DNA of 23,590 bases. Source: Emiliania huxleyi CCMP1516. Lineage: Eukaryota > Haptophyta > Isochrysidales > Noelaerhabdaceae. The first letter of the stretch is position 1; each line of letters opens with the position of its first letter. The notes under the pieces are model-generated. The model had not been told where the DNA came from, did no database searches, and saw nothing but the letters and a program-made list of their open reading frames with translations. Of this stretch, positions 22,735 through 23,590 are shown in pieces. The translations under genes and the position numbers were made by a program. The stretch covers positions 276,904-300,493 of the forward strand of contig NW_005200941.1 of assembly GCF_000372725.1 (NCBI RefSeq), read 5' to 3'.

Positions 22735-22853
22735 ACCGGAGCCGCCTAAGCGACTCCGTTAAGAGCGGCAATGCACTTAGCACCGTGCACAATGCCGCTG
22801 TCCCCGCACGCTAGCTCGTTCACCGTCTGCCACGCCACGGCGGTGTGGCGAAA
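22735..22853 (-). mobile_element. 5'-truncated copy of the retroelement 3' end
   Basis: This is about 118 bases matching 15779-15893 with a handful of substitutions, in the same orientation, covering the C-terminal codons, stop and 3' hairpin. The match stops abruptly at about 22853 (GTGTGG then GAAAAAAG). An A6 run lies just 3' of it on the plus strand at 22725-22731. Confidence 0.8.
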
Positions 22854-23026
22854 AAAGAACGACGTCGCGGTGGGCGGTCGGCGTCGGGGTAGAAGCACAG
22901 GGCGTACGGGGTAGTCGTCACACTCTCCTGCCTCGAAAGGGCGGGGCTGTCCCGGAAAGTGAGAAACGCCGGGCAGCGTGACGCACAACTGAACCCTCCC
23001 ATACGTGTTTGTGCCTCCTCCTTTGC

Positions 23027-23174
23027 TGTCCCATCTCCTCATCTCTTTCGCGCCTGGGCGGGGCGGCGGGCGGGCGCGCGGTGTGATGCGGCGTGTGCGT
23101 GTGTGTGACTGCGACAAGGGACCACTCGCAAGGGACCATTGGGTTTGTACTATTAACAACGAAGGCGCTCTCAA
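23027..23174 (+). repeat. Dispersed repeat R1, copy 3
   Basis: Near full-length match to the reverse complement of 1901-2048. Here GACAAGGGACCA appears twice in close succession (23113-23138). It is followed without a gap by an A-rich stretch and an R2 copy, suggesting that R1 and R2 are parts of one element. Confidence 0.85.
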
Positions 23175-23176
23175 AA

Positions 23177-23210
23177 AAGAATTTTGCCACAAAACTCCCT
23201 CGCACAACAC
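23177..23210 (+). repeat. Dispersed repeat R2, copy 3
   Basis: AAGAATTTTGCCACAAAACT then CCCTCGCACAACAC, directly after R1 copy 3. Confidence 0.8.
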
Positions 23211-23477
23211 TGGGCACGGGACTGGCGCGCACTGGCACTAACACAGGTACACCAGTGTTGTGCAAAAACGAATTTAAAAAATAAATCGCGAGACACACTA
23301 AATCTCTCTCACAGCAGACAAAACAACACATGACGTGTGAGTGTTAGAGTTGTTTGGTATTGCTTAAAATCTCTCTCTCAGCAGACAGGCTCGACACAGG
23401 TGCGAGAAGAAGAGATTTCAAAAATCTCTCTCAGGTGCGAACTGGCGCGTGCTAGCACTATCACAGGCACACGAAAA

Positions 23478-23502
23478 AAGAATTTTACAACAAAACTCCC
23501 TC
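23478..23502 (+). repeat. Dispersed repeat R2, copy 4 (partial)
   Basis: AAGAATTTTACAACAAAACT then CCCTC, ending in a T-run instead of the GCACAACAC end. Confidence 0.75.
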
Positions 23503-23590
23503 TTTTTTGAGTGAGTGTGTGTGAGTGAGTGTGTGTGTGGCGTTCGCTATGAGCGGCGACCCGATCCACCCCGCCCCGCCCCGCCCCGCC

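Larger units (their letters stand above)
22416..23590. other. Right-end repeat-rich region
   Basis: It contains the possible upstream CHAT exon (about 22540-22665, minus), the truncated retroelement copy (22735-22853), R1 copy 3 (23027-23174), two R2 copies, several AATCTCTCTCNCAG-type short repeats (23300-23440), a GAGTGTGTGT tract (23510-23540) and a CCCCG repeat running off the edge. No complete gene is supported. Confidence 0.6.

Overview
This is a GC-rich eukaryotic nuclear fragment. The evidence is spliced genes with short introns, a selenoprotein gene with a eukaryotic-type SECIS element, a DOP1 trafficking gene and a degenerate non-LTR retroelement. Dense genes on alternating strands, RNI-type LRR proteins, CHAT and 'YPW' domain proteins, and many GC-AG introns fit a microalga. 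A haptophyte is my best guess; a pelagophyte or dinoflagellate is not excluded. No organelle, bacterial or rRNA/tRNA sequence was seen.

Layout, left to right. 1-1766 (-): the N-terminal part of a DOP1/Dopey gene, four exons, running off the left edge and containing a large inverted duplication. 2215-3810 (+): KOW-like, F-box and LRR segments, probably one gene with two opposite frame shifts. 4073-5640 (-): an acidic ORF with a SET-like segment whose 5' part is frameshifted. 5912-8177 (-): a five-exon CRAL-TRIO (SEC14-like) gene whose exon lengths add up in frame. 8178-9928: repeat-rich DNA with TTAAACGG motifs and palindromes. 9929-10753 (-): an RRM protein. 11508-12209 (+): a deiodinase-like selenoprotein with an in-frame TGA and a form-2 SECIS candidate about 120 bases after its stop. 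12967-15436 (+): a four-exon M17 leucyl aminopeptidase. 15778-17400 (-): the 3' part of a non-LTR retroelement, with a short 5'-truncated copy of its end at 22735-22853. 19617-20978 (-) and 21411-22415 (-): neighbouring genes for a 'YPW'-domain LRR protein and a CHAT (caspase-fold) protein, possibly innate-sensor-like. The right end is dispersed repeats.

The most unusual feature is how the introns look. Of 12 introns I could place by reading frame, about six have GC donors, four GT and two GA. In several, the first 7-30 bases of the intron copy the first bases of the next exon (AG|GY...AG|GY). One M17 intron still carries a copy of the uninterrupted exon-exon junction. One DOP1 intron is an inverted copy of the adjacent exon-intron-exon. 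Together these look like recent intron birth by local duplication, captured at several loci in one window.
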